From: Candidatus Caenarcanales bacterium
GTDB taxonomy: Bacteria > Cyanobacteriota > Vampirovibrionia > LMEP-6097
Direction: 5' to 3'
Assembly (NCBI GenBank): GCA_022447685.1
Contig: JAKVAO010000021.1
Span: 1-36,283 of the forward strand
DNA: 36,283 bases
The notes below the pieces were generated by a model, which saw only the letters and a program-made list of their open reading frames with translations, had not been told where the DNA came from and searched no databases. The translations under genes and the position numbers were made by a program. Positions 1 through 7,186 of the stretch are shown here, piece after piece (the stretch's first letter is position 1; every line of letters begins with the position of its first letter).

Positions 1-24
1 AAAAGATTAGGACAATCTGCAATT

Positions 25-963
25 CTAGCTTGCCAAAACATATTTGCTGCTAATTTTCAATTTACCTGAGTAGTTACTTATATTGCAGGAAAGTAATTTG
101 GCAGTATGTTGAAGTCGTTTATTTACTTCTTGCTTTTGTTCTTTATCTAGATTAACTCTGTCTTCTTTGGTTTTTCTAGTTTCCAAGCAACCATTGCTCA
201 GTGCATCATTATAGTAACTACAGAGATTTCTAATATCACTAATATCTTCTGGTCCACTTGAATAGTCAATGAAATATGCAGAATCTTGAGTTAAAACTAG
301 CGCAATTTCAGAACCAGCGATTTTCAAATCAATATTTGAGGGACGAGTTGACTCTGGGTGATTATGTCCTGTTATATAATTCTTTGATTTTTTATCATTA
401 TATTTACTGTAATCTCCTGATATAGAAGTATTAATTCGATTATTAATTGATTTATTAACAGCATTATCTTTTTCTCTACGAGTCTTTAAAGTTTTAAAAC
501 TTTGTGGGTTATTATCATCTGTGTAATTCCAAAATATTAAGTTTCTATCACCTTCTAATGTGTTCAAATCAGTAGAGTTATTCATTGGATAATCGGCATC
601 TATTGTTTGTTCAGTATTTTTTTCTGAGGGTTTGTATACAAGTAAATATTCTTTTATCGCTTGTGATTCGATACCGTTTGCCATTAAGTTAATTATTGGT
701 ATTTCATCATTAATAATTTTGTTAATAAAAATCTTGGTTAATTCTTTGAGTTTTTCCTGCTTTTGCTTATCTATAGAATTTCTTATGAGGGCTTGTCCTG
801 CATAAGTTTTCTTTGCGTTGATCCCTAAAAAATCTCCACTCCAAGCTCCATCGTCAGGATATTGGTCTTTGGATGGCACAAAACTTATCTCAGCCAGTTT
901 TTCTTTAAACTGAGGCATAGAAAAATATAAATTTTTGGTTTCACTTGTAAATTGAGTGCGCAT
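25..963 (-). CDS. Unknown protein with an HNHP...S..D (JAMM-like) motif
   Basis: This 312-residue protein has no signal peptide or membrane segment and is rich in Asn, Lys and Ser. I do not recognise the whole protein. Near the C-terminal third it has HNHPESTRPSNIDL at about residues 200-213. This resembles the metal-binding HxHP...S..D signature of JAB/JAMM-fold metalloproteases, of RadC, and of some phage minor-head-associated domains. The His-to-Asp spacing (H202 to D212) is one residue shorter than in RadC. A hydrophobic strand (about 217-234) follows, as expected for that fold. The glutamate that normally completes the JAMM site cannot be assigned by eye. The ATG at 963 has no clear Shine-Dalgarno site. 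The gene lies downstream of tRNA-Cys on the same strand, behind two predicted terminators, so it probably has its own promoter. Peptidase function is inferred and unproven. Confidence 0.6.
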   Translation of the reverse strand: MRTQFTSETKNLYFSMPQFKEKLAEISFVPSKDQYPDDGAWSGDFLGINAKKTYAGQALIRNSIDKQKQEKLKELTKIFINKIINDEIPIINLMANGIESQAIKEYLLVYKPSEKNTEQTIDADYPMNNSTDLNTLEGDRNLIFWNYTDDNNPQSFKTLKTRREKDNAVNKSINNRINTSISGDYSKYNDKKSKNYITGHNHPESTRPSNIDLKIAGSEIALVLTQDSAYFIDYSSGPEDISDIRNLCSYYNDALSNGCLETRKTKEDRVNLDKEQKQEVNKRLQHTAKLLSCNISNYSGKLKISSKYVLAS

Positions 964-1131
964 TTTCTTAAGTGGGTATATTATCTGGAGTCGCGGTAGG
1001 TTAAAATAATATCACAACAATACAAGTCATTTAAAAAAATGCTTTGATAATTAAGTTTTAATGCACCTGCAAGGATACAATTGAACGAAGTGAAAATTGG
1101 AGGCGGCAGCCCGCAACTTTTCAAGTTGCTC

Positions 1132-1156
1132 AAAAAAGATTGAACCGAGCCGGTTC
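1132..1156 (-). terminator. Rho-independent terminator, distal repeat copy
   Basis: On the minus strand GAACCG-GCT-CGGTTC (stem 1142-1156) is followed by AATCTTTTTT. It is an exact duplicate of the terminator 83 bp closer to tRNA-Cys, carried by the tandem repeat. Confidence 0.65.
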
Positions 1157-1214
1157 GAAGAAGGATGCGCTGTAATGTAATGGAGGCGGCAGCCCGCAAC
1201 TTTTCAAGTTGCTC

Positions 1215-1239
1215 AAAAAAGATTGAACCGAGCCGGTTC
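1215..1239 (-). terminator. Rho-independent terminator of tRNA-Cys
   Basis: On the minus strand a 6-bp stem GAACCG/CGGTTC (1225-1239) with a GCT loop is followed by AATCTTTTTT. It begins about 24 bases past the tRNA CCA end, the expected place for an intrinsic terminator of a monocistronic tRNA. Confidence 0.75.
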
Positions 1240-1263
1240 GAAGAAGGATGCGCTGTAATGTAA

Positions 1264-1337
1264 TGGAGGCGGCAGCCGGATTCGAACCGGCGGTAAAGGT
1301 GTTGCAGACCTCTGCCTTACCACTTGGCTATACCGCC
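1264..1337 (-). tRNA. tRNA-Cys (anticodon GCA)
   Basis: On the minus strand a full cloverleaf can be folded. The acceptor stem is GGCGGTA/TGCCGCC with one G-U pair. The D loop includes AAGTGGTAAG, the anticodon loop CTGCAAC gives anticodon GCA, and the T arm is CCGG-TTCGAAT-CCGG. The discriminator is U73, a cysteine identity base, and CCA is encoded in the DNA (1264-1266). The variable loop is short, as in a class I tRNA. The 3' tail is copied in the adjacent 83-bp tandem repeat. Confidence 0.97.
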
Positions 1338-1411
1338 CTAAGCAGTAAATCATTTTATCTTATTTAGGATGTTTTATGCTAATAAAAGTTACAATTTAAA
1401 AATATACTAAT

Positions 1412-1852
1412 ATGTCTGAAATCACTGAAGAAAATCCATATAAGCTCACTCCTATTTTACTTAAGCGTTTCCATCAATTTAAAAAACTTGGGGATAAGAC
1501 TAAGATGTTTGAAAGAATTATTGCACTTGGTAAGAAACTTGCTCCATTTGATGCAGCAATGAAAACTGAAGATAATCAGGTTAAAGGCTGTGTTTCTCTT
1601 ACATATATTACTGGTGAGTCTAAGGATGGGGCAATGTATTTCCAGGGTGAATCTAACTCTCATTTGGTTCAGGGTTTGCTTGCACTGCTTGTGGATGGCT
1701 TTAGTGGCTCGTCTCCTGAAGATATACTTGCTGTAGATCCTAAGTTTATTGAAGAAATGGGACTTGCTCAGACTTTGACTGCATCTAGAGCTAATGGTTT
1801 TATGAATACTTATGCTATGGTACAGAATATAGCAGCTAAGTATAAGAACTAG
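1412..1852 (+). CDS. sufE: SufE-family cysteine desulfurase sulfur acceptor
   Basis: SufE takes persulfide sulfur from the SufS cysteine desulfurase and passes it to the SUF scaffold for cytosolic iron-sulfur cluster assembly. The 146-residue length is typical. The family landmarks are present: VKGCVSL around Cys60, the likely sulfur-accepting cysteine, and the C-terminal SRANGF...NIA block (about 125-141). The ATG at 1412 fits the family N-terminus, although no good Shine-Dalgarno site precedes it. No other suf genes are visible. lpxB follows after 13 bases in the same direction, so the two are probably co-transcribed. The gene is divergent from tRNA-Cys. Confidence 0.93.
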   Translation: MSEITEENPYKLTPILLKRFHQFKKLGDKTKMFERIIALGKKLAPFDAAMKTEDNQVKGCVSLTYITGESKDGAMYFQGESNSHLVQGLLALLVDGFSGSSPEDILAVDPKFIEEMGLAQTLTASRANGFMNTYAMVQNIAAKYKN

Positions 1853-1865
1853 GGGCTTAAGTTTA

Positions 1866-3110
1866 ATGGACGGGGCAAAAAAAATATTTGCAATCTGTGG
1901 TGAGTTTAGTGGCGAGATGCATCTCGCTAAAGTAATTTCTAGCCTCAAGGATATTGCACCTGATACTGAAATCCGTGGCATGGCTTCTTCTCTTTGTAAG
2001 CAAGCTGGAATGTCGCTTGTTGAAGATTATAAAAACTTTTCTTTTGCTGGTGTGACTCAGGTCTTGACTAATCTTCCTAAAATTTTGAGTTTAAAGCAGA
2101 GAATAGTTAAAGCGATTATTGATTTTGCACCAGATGTCTTACTGTTAGTGGATTATGCAGGTTTTAATACTCAGGTCGCTAGAGCTGTTAAGGAGGCACA
2201 GTCACTAAATGAAAGCCTAGCCAAGACCAAAATTATTCAATATATAGCTCCTCAGATTTGGGCTTCGCGTCCTTACCGCATCAAAAATATTATTAACTAT
2301 ATAGATAAAGTACTTTGTACATTACCTTTTGAGGAAGAGATCTACAATGAAGTTGAACAAGATGTAACTTATGTTGGTAACCCTGTAATAGAATCTCTAA
2401 TTGAGATGAGTCAGGAAGATGCCAAGTTAGAAGTTTTTACCGCTCTTAAGGAAGACTATTGTGCTCATAGTAAAGATAATGATGATATTGGGCTGATTCC
2501 TAGTGATGATGCACCTTTGATTGGTATTTTTCCAGGTAGTCGTGGTTTCGAGATTGAGTATACATTGCCTTTATTTATTGAAGCTGCAAGGAAAATTCAT
2601 GAAGAATATCCTCAGATCCGTTTTGTGATAGCTAAAGCTCCAACTATTTCCTATGAGAAATTACTGAAATGTGGCTTAGTAGCTGCAAGTGATCTAATTA
2701 AAGTTATAGATTCTCAGATGATAAGTCAAGCAAATCAAAAATTACTCAAGGCTGCTGATTATCTATGGCTCTGCTCTGGGACTGTAACCCTAGAGGCTGC
2801 ACTCTATGCTAAGCCTTATTTCCTTACTTATAAAGCGAACTCTATTAATTATTTTCTCTATAAAATTTTCAAAATCATTGATATGGCAGGGCTTGCAAAC
2901 ATTATTGCTGGTAAATATATAGTGAAAGAATTTTTACAGAAAGAAGCTACAGCTAAAAATTTCTATGAAGAAACTTGTAGATGGTTTGAAGACGCCAATT
3001 ATCTGGGAACTATGATGCAGAACCTCGGAATTCTTAAAGAAATGCTCTCTGGCTATGAGACGTCTCGCTTAGTTGCAGAAGAGGTTTTTGAAGCAAGTTT
3101 ACTTGAGTAA
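1866..3110 (+). CDS. lpxB: Lipid-A-disaccharide synthase
   Basis: LpxB is a membrane-associated GT19 glycosyltransferase that joins UDP-2,3-diacylglucosamine and lipid X into the lipid A disaccharide on the inner face of the inner membrane. The 414-residue sequence shows the family blocks in order: GEFSGEMHLA near the N-terminus (usually GE.SGD), APQIWASRPYRI, YVGNP, FPGSRG and CSGTVTLEAALYAKP. A hydrophobic patch near YFLYKIFKIIDMAGLANI may contact the membrane. The start follows an AGGGG ribosome site 13 bases after sufE. The last 12 coding bases overlap the end of the convergent LptA/OstA-like gene, and both genes end inside TTACTTGAGTAA. With the neighbouring LptC/LptA-like genes it shows that the organism makes lipid A. 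Confidence 0.96.
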   Translation: MDGAKKIFAICGEFSGEMHLAKVISSLKDIAPDTEIRGMASSLCKQAGMSLVEDYKNFSFAGVTQVLTNLPKILSLKQRIVKAIIDFAPDVLLLVDYAGFNTQVARAVKEAQSLNESLAKTKIIQYIAPQIWASRPYRIKNIINYIDKVLCTLPFEEEIYNEVEQDVTYVGNPVIESLIEMSQEDAKLEVFTALKEDYCAHSKDNDDIGLIPSDDAPLIGIFPGSRGFEIEYTLPLFIEAARKIHEEYPQIRFVIAKAPTISYEKLLKCGLVAASDLIKVIDSQMISQANQKLLKAADYLWLCSGTVTLEAALYAKPYFLTYKANSINYFLYKIFKIIDMAGLANIIAGKYIVKEFLQKEATAKNFYEETCRWFEDANYLGTMMQNLGILKEMLSGYETSRLVAEEVFEASLLE

Positions 3111-4055
3111 GATCGCTTTCGGTCTTTCAATATTGCTGACTAGTTCTTTTGTTGAATTATTTAGCAGAACCTCTTCTGAGACTAGTTTTCTATCTTTGAG
3201 CTTAACGTCTGCTGCTCCTGTGAAAACTAGTTTTTCTACTTCTTCATTTTTGATCCACATTCTAGTTAATCTAGATTTTGCTATAAGCTTTCTTGGTTGT
3301 GAGATAACTTTAACTTTATTTTTCTTAGATTTACTACTTGCAAGTAAGACAAAATCTTTAGGGCTTTGTTCTTCAATGTTCATGAAATCAGCTTCTACAA
3401 TCAGTTTCTCTTTATCGTCGAAGAAGATCGCGTCATCTATAACTCTATAAAGTTTTTCTTTAGGGAATATCATTAGAGTTTCACCATTGATACGTGATTC
3501 ATTTTTGGTGGCAATGACATTGTTTGAGAACTTGATTTGGATTACATCTTTTATGTCATTGTCTTTAGAGTCGAATAAAGCTTCAAGTCGTTTCGAGTTA
3601 ATTTCTATATCTTCATATTTGGTGGTAACTGTTTTGCCAAAATTTGCTTTAGCATTGAAAATACCTTCATCGATATTTAGAGTCTGTAAATCAGATTCGA
3701 CATTATAGTCTTTAATAGTGGAGTTTGCTTTATAGATAGTGATTAAACCAGTTACTATATCAATATCCATTTTCTCTGCTATGACATTTAAATCTGTTGA
3801 GTTTACATTGACTGATTCTAGGAACTCAGCTTTTTTCTTTTCATAGATTTTCACTTTAGGTGACGAGATATAAATATCTTTTACTTTGATAATTACATTA
3901 CCTTCAAGTATACTTACATCACTTTTGTAGTTAAGTTTATCAGCTGAAACGATCTTGATATCCTGAAGGCCTTTCTTGATTTGGATCGCAGATGCCTGAT
4001 TATGGATAGAGAAAATAAGAAGTATTAAAAGTATAGTAGTTCTAAGAATGAACAT
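3099..4055 (-). CDS. LptA/OstA-like periplasmic LPS transport protein
   Basis: From the ATG at 4055 the 318-residue protein begins with a classical signal peptide (MFILRTTILLILLIFSIHNQ, then ASA). The mature part is rich in short alternating beta strands (LEGNVIIKVKDIYISSPKVKI, in several imperfect repeats), the pattern of the OstA/LptA beta-jellyroll that carries LPS across the periplasm. An upstream ATG at 4124 is possible but would bury the signal sequence. The chosen start lies 14 bases inside the end of the LptC-like gene, which suggests translational coupling. It is longer than E. coli LptA (about 185 residues), so it could be a two-domain OstA-like protein. This is the last gene of the minus-strand envelope operon; its end overlaps lpxB tail-to-tail. 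Confidence 0.8.
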   Translation of the reverse strand: MFILRTTILLILLIFSIHNQASAIQIKKGLQDIKIVSADKLNYKSDVSILEGNVIIKVKDIYISSPKVKIYEKKKAEFLESVNVNSTDLNVIAEKMDIDIVTGLITIYKANSTIKDYNVESDLQTLNIDEGIFNAKANFGKTVTTKYEDIEINSKRLEALFDSKDNDIKDVIQIKFSNNVIATKNESRINGETLMIFPKEKLYRVIDDAIFFDDKEKLIVEADFMNIEEQSPKDFVLLASSKSKKNKVKVISQPRKLIAKSRLTRMWIKNEEVEKLVFTGAADVKLKDRKLVSEEVLLNNSTKELVSNIERPKAILLK

Positions 4056-5013
4056 GCCCTTTAATTGTAAGCTCTTCGGTCTCAAAATTGTAAATAATTT
4101 CATCAGCAAATATAGTATCGCCATTTCTCAGTATATGTGGATTGCCAGTTAAAGTACCAATTTGTCCTAGTTCATCTTGTCTGACACATAGCTTATTTGC
4201 AAAGCAATTGATTTTGTCAGTGACAACAGAAACATTGCCCTCAGCTCTTAGGTTGCCTGCAGCATCCAAGTGTATTTGAGATGCTTTGAGGTTTATGTTT
4301 TTATCTGAGATTTTGAGGAAGCTATTGCCTCTAGCGCTTACTGTTTGTTTACCATTCTCAGACTTGATCGAGATTTTTTCTGCACTGAGATCATAATTGC
4401 CTTGTTCTAGTTTAGCTTCGCCTATACTATCTATAGACTTGAAGTTTTTATTGATATTTCCTTCCTGACCAGAGATCAGTATTCCATTCTCTGGGACTTT
4501 TAGGTTCCAGCTATCTCCAACTTCAAAAACGTCTGAATTGTCGCTGAAAGATAAGTTGCCAGAGTTTAGTATATATTTATCGTCAGTATAATTTAATCGA
4601 ACATTCTCACTGAGTTTGAAGTCTTGAGTCTTTTTATCGATAACCGCTTTATTGGATCTTATAATAAACTCAATTTCTCCAGAATCTTTATTGTAGTATT
4701 CGATGAAAGCGTCTTCTATATCTGCTTTGTTGTATTTAGAGTTAACCAATGCAGAGCTTGCTTTGAGTTTCCAGAGCTTAGCGTTAGTAGCTTGATCAAT
4801 ATGTTCTAGAAGATAATTTTCTATTTCAAACTTTATCTTTTTGAAGTTTGTCGGGATTTTAACTGATTTAACAGTTATTAATGCACTTATAGTGCTGTAA
4901 GAAAAAAAAATAAAAAAGGCAAATAAAGGAGCAAGCATGGCAATTTTCATGCCATGCTTGCTTGTGAATTGTTGAAATGATTTAACTGCTCGGAGTATTT
5001 TCTTTTGCTTCAT
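4042..5013 (-). CDS. LptC-like LPS export protein with OstA-like C-terminus
   Basis: From the ATG at 5013 the protein has about 323 residues: a basic cytosolic N-terminus, one membrane anchor (MLAPLFAFFIFFSYSTISAL), then a long beta-rich periplasmic part. This is the layout of LptC, the bitopic protein linking the LptBFG transporter to LptA. The end (NPHILRNGDTIFADEIIYNF...LTIKGHV) looks like an OstA repeat, so it is longer than E. coli LptC (191 residues), as in some cyanobacterial-type homologues. Start choice is uncertain. TTG at 5040, ATG at 5013 and ATG at 4950 are all in frame, and the first two overlap the YtxH-like gene. A perfect 12-bp inverted repeat lies at 4931-4961, just before the membrane segment. 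The downstream LptA/OstA-like gene overlaps by 14 bases. Confidence 0.75.
   Translation of the reverse strand: MKQKKILRAVKSFQQFTSKHGMKIAMLAPLFAFFIFFSYSTISALITVKSVKIPTNFKKIKFEIENYLLEHIDQATNAKLWKLKASSALVNSKYNKADIEDAFIEYYNKDSGEIEFIIRSNKAVIDKKTQDFKLSENVRLNYTDDKYILNSGNLSFSDNSDVFEVGDSWNLKVPENGILISGQEGNINKNFKSIDSIGEAKLEQGNYDLSAEKISIKSENGKQTVSARGNSFLKISDKNINLKASQIHLDAAGNLRAEGNVSVVTDKINCFANKLCVRQDELGQIGTLTGNPHILRNGDTIFADEIIYNFETEELTIKGHVHS
4931..4961 (-). promoter_or_regulatory. Perfect 12-bp inverted repeat at LptC start region
   Basis: GCAAGCATGGCA (4931-4942) and TGCCATGCTTGC (4950-4961) are exact reverse complements separated by 7 bases. On the minus strand it lies 20 bases past the YtxH-like stop codon. 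It contains three in-frame ATGs of the LptC-like gene, one of them (4950) a possible alternative start. No U-run follows, so it is not an intrinsic terminator. It could control translation or be a chance consequence of the coding sequence. Confidence 0.5.
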
Positions 5014-5341
5014 TAGCAACTTCTTTGGTTTTCTTTCCAAGTTCGTCTAATTGTTTTGCAATTGAATCTATTTGGTCTTGAATTTTTATCGCAGATAAAC
5101 TGAACTTCTCATCAGCAAAATTTTTGATTTCCTGGATTCTATCGGCTGCTTTGTCTCTGAAAACATCTAATTTATCTTTCATGTTTTCTAAAACTTCATT
5201 AGAGTTCTCTAACCAATCCTTTCTTAATTCAGGACCAGTCTTTTCAGTAACAAGTAAACCAGTAAGATATCCAGCAGCAAGACCTACAATTAGGCCACCG
5301 AGGAATTTAGTTAAACCACTTTCTCTTTCTTCTCTTAACAT
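4982..5341 (-). CDS. YtxH-domain small membrane protein
   Basis: This 119-residue protein opens with a glycine-rich membrane segment (FLGGLIVGLAAGYLTGLLV, about 13-31) directly followed by TEKTGPELRKDW. That matches the YtxH family pattern of a GxxxG helix followed by an (A)P.sG.elR block. The remainder is a charged amphipathic helix, probably coiled coil (about 45-110). The molecular function of YtxH proteins is not established; they are known as general-stress proteins in Bacillus. It overlaps the start of the LptC-like gene and so sits in the LPS export operon. Confidence 0.75.
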   Translation of the reverse strand: MLREERESGLTKFLGGLIVGLAAGYLTGLLVTEKTGPELRKDWLENSNEVLENMKDKLDVFRDKAADRIQEIKNFADEKFSLSAIKIQDQIDSIAKQLDELGKKTKEVANEAKENTPSS

Positions 5342-5380
5342 AATTAATATTATACAAAAATGAAAGCCTCTCCAGAACTA

Positions 5381-5668
5381 TTATTTTTTAAAGCTAAAGA
5401 AGTTTTTTGCGCCTGCTTTGATGCCAACAAATATGGCTTTTAAGTTAGATCCAAGATCTTCTGTAAATTTTTCAGCAGAATCAGAGGCATTATTAATTTT
5501 ATTTAATAACTTAGATACAGAGTCTTTGCTCATAACTAGTATTGTATTGATACTGTCGAATATCCTTGCAATCTGTATAAGTATAGGTACAAAGAACGCA
5601 AGAAAAACTAAAAAACAAACGCTTAGCAGTGATAGTGAGACGATTAATATAAAATCTAATATTTCCAT
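5381..5668 (-). CDS. DUF948 (YtxG-like) small membrane protein
   Basis: This 95-residue protein has one strong N-terminal membrane helix (FILIVSLSLLSVCFLVFLAF, about 6-30) followed by a helical region rich in Ser, Lys and Asn. This fits the DUF948 family, which is commonly encoded next to YtxH genes. Its start lies 2 bases after the previous gene's stop (5671), and the YtxH-like gene follows 39 bases later. No enzymatic motif is visible. The likely role is membrane-associated and unknown. Confidence 0.65.
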   Translation of the reverse strand: MEILDFILIVSLSLLSVCFLVFLAFFVPILIQIARIFDSINTILVMSKDSVSKLLNKINNASDSAEKFTEDLGSNLKAIFVGIKAGAKNFFSFKK

Positions 5669-5670
5669 GT

Positions 5671-5943
5671 CTATTTAATTTCCTTTTTTTCTCTAACTGC
5701 TTCCATTGCTTTTTCCGCGACTTTGCTAGATTCAGCAACTCTAAACTTCAGATCCTCAACAAAACCAATTGCGATTTTGCTAAGAGAGACACTTAGGTTA
5801 ACGCAGTCATCAATTAAATCTTGGCTTGATTTCGGTAACTGAGACATTTTGTTAAAAAACGTCTTTCCTTGGACAGGTAATATGAAAATCGCAGCTATAA
5901 AGCCCGCAAAAATACCAAAAAGGAAAAAGATGAACCTAAACAT
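5671..5943 (-). CDS. Small YtxH-like membrane protein, first gene of LPS-export operon
   Basis: This 90-residue protein has an N-terminal glycine-containing membrane helix (FIFFLFGIFAGFIAAIFILPVQG, about 4-26). The GIFAGFIAA...LPVQGK stretch echoes the YtxH pattern of a glycine-zipper helix followed by P..G. The rest is an amphipathic helix. It heads the minus-strand cluster running through DUF948, YtxH, LptC-like and LptA-like genes. Only 33 bases separate its ATG from the divergent PLP-enzyme gene at 5977, so the two promoters must overlap there. Function unknown. Confidence 0.6.
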   Translation of the reverse strand: MFRFIFFLFGIFAGFIAAIFILPVQGKTFFNKMSQLPKSSQDLIDDCVNLSVSLSKIAIGFVEDLKFRVAESSKVAEKAMEAVREKKEIK

Positions 5944-5976
5944 AGTAAAATATATTAGCAGAAAGAGAAGTAAATT

Positions 5977-7179
5977 ATGAAGAATGATTCAAGCGATAAG
6001 TGGGGCTTTGAAACAAAAGCTATCCTGAAAGGACAATCACCTGATCCTAGTACTGGTGCAACTATCCCTCCGATTTACCAGACTTCAACCTATACACTAG
6101 AAGGTATTGGTGAAACTAAAGGTTACTGTTACTCCAGAACAGGAAATCCTACGAGGTCTGCTGCTGCTGAATGTTTAGCTTCTTTAGAAAATGGAAAATT
6201 TGGTTTTATTTATCCATCAGGTATCGCCGCGATTCATACAGTAATTCAACAACTTAATCCTGGTGACCATGTGGTAACTTGTGAAGATCTCTATGGTGGT
6301 GCTCACAGATTATTTACTCAAATCGTCAATAAATTTGGCATTGAGTTTGATTTTGTCGATGCTCGTGATCCTGATAATTTTATTAAAGCAATCAAGCCCA
6401 ATACTAAACTTGTATGGTTAGAGACACCTAGTAATCCTAAGATGTATCTTTGTGATATTAAGGCGGTTGTTGATAAAGTTAAAGCCCTTGCTAAGTCAGA
6501 GAATAGAGAGATTTTAGTTGGTGCTGATAACACTTTTGCCTCTCCTTATCTACAAAGACCTCTAGATTTTGGAGTGGATATGGTTATGCATAGCTGTACT
6601 AAATATTTAGGTGGTCACTCTGATTTGCTTTTAGGAGCTATTGTTGTAAGAGATGAGGAACTTGCTGAGAAGTTTGCATATCACCAGAATGCTACTGGTA
6701 CTATAGCTGCACCTTTTGATTGTTGGTTACTTATGAGAGGAATGAAAACTCTTGCTGTAAGAATGAAGCAGCACCATGAGAATTCACTTAGCCTTGCAAA
6801 GTGGCTTGAGAAACATCCTTTAGTGAAACAAGTGAACTGTCCTGCACTAGAATCTAGTCCTCAGAATGATTTATACAAAAAACAGATGGATTTATACAAT
6901 GGTATGATTTCATTTGAGATTGATGCTGATATTGAAGCTGTAAAAGGTCTTGTTGCTAATTTAAAGATATTTCAATTAGCTGAGTCTTTAGGAGGAGTTG
7001 AGAGTTTATCTTGTCATCCTGCAACTATGACTCACGCTGCTGTTCCTGCTGAAAGAAGAAAAGAGCTTGGAATCAATGATAATTTGATTAGATTATCAGT
7101 TGGTATCGAGAGTATCCACGATCTTCAAGCAGATCTTGAACAGGCTTTTGCACAGCTTCCTGCTGCAGCTAAAGCTTAG
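5977..7179 (+). CDS. Cystathionine gamma-synthase/gamma-lyase family PLP enzyme
   Basis: This 400-residue, fold-type I PLP enzyme belongs to the Cys/Met metabolism family (trans-sulfuration or direct sulfhydrylation). Visible landmarks are PPIYQTSTY, YSRTGNPTR (about 52-60, phosphate-contacting Tyr and Arg from the partner subunit), PSGIAAI, ETPSNP, ADNTFASP (Asp184, pyridine nitrogen contact), SCTKYLGGHSD with the Schiff-base Lys209, and ESLGGVESL...HPATMTHA at the C-terminal substrate loop. These features do not separate cystathionine gamma-synthase (MetB) from gamma-lyase (MccB/CTH) or O-acetylhomoserine sulfhydrylase. The length of about 400 favours the first two. AGAGAAG precedes the ATG. 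The pepP-like gene follows after 7 bases, so the two form an operon. Confidence 0.9.
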   Translation: MKNDSSDKWGFETKAILKGQSPDPSTGATIPPIYQTSTYTLEGIGETKGYCYSRTGNPTRSAAAECLASLENGKFGFIYPSGIAAIHTVIQQLNPGDHVVTCEDLYGGAHRLFTQIVNKFGIEFDFVDARDPDNFIKAIKPNTKLVWLETPSNPKMYLCDIKAVVDKVKALAKSENREILVGADNTFASPYLQRPLDFGVDMVMHSCTKYLGGHSDLLLGAIVVRDEELAEKFAYHQNATGTIAAPFDCWLLMRGMKTLAVRMKQHHENSLSLAKWLEKHPLVKQVNCPALESSPQNDLYKKQMDLYNGMISFEIDADIEAVKGLVANLKIFQLAESLGGVESLSCHPATMTHAAVPAERRKELGINDNLIRLSVGIESIHDLQADLEQAFAQLPAAAKA

Positions 7180-7186
7180 TATTTTT

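Larger units (their letters stand above)
1098..1277. repeat. 83-bp tandem repeat containing tRNA-Cys 3' end
   Basis: An 83-bp unit occurs twice without a gap (1098-1180 and 1181-1263). Its first 14 bases (TGGAGGCGGCAGCC) occur a third time at 1264-1277, where they are the 3' end of the tRNA-Cys gene including the encoded CCA. On the minus strand each unit therefore holds a terminator, then a second hairpin (GCAACTT/AAGTTGC at 1113-1129 and 1196-1212), then a copy of the tRNA tail. The two full copies look identical, which suggests a recent duplication. A short open frame across the repeat (981-1199, minus) is not treated as a gene. Confidence 0.9.

Noticed and set aside
981..1199. 72-codon open frame on the minus strand
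   Set aside because: It runs across the 83-bp tandem repeat and terminators, has no family similarity and no convincing ribosome site; treated as chance.
1098..1277. Possible CRISPR array
   Set aside because: The repeats are directly adjacent 83-bp units with no variable spacers, and no cas genes are present.
1403..1408. TATACT as a -10 box for sufE
   Set aside because: It lies only four bases before the ATG, so transcription would start inside the coding region; no -35 box at the right distance.
1457..1981. 174-codon frame opposite sufE and lpxB
   Set aside because: It is antisense to two well-conserved genes and has no recognisable protein character.
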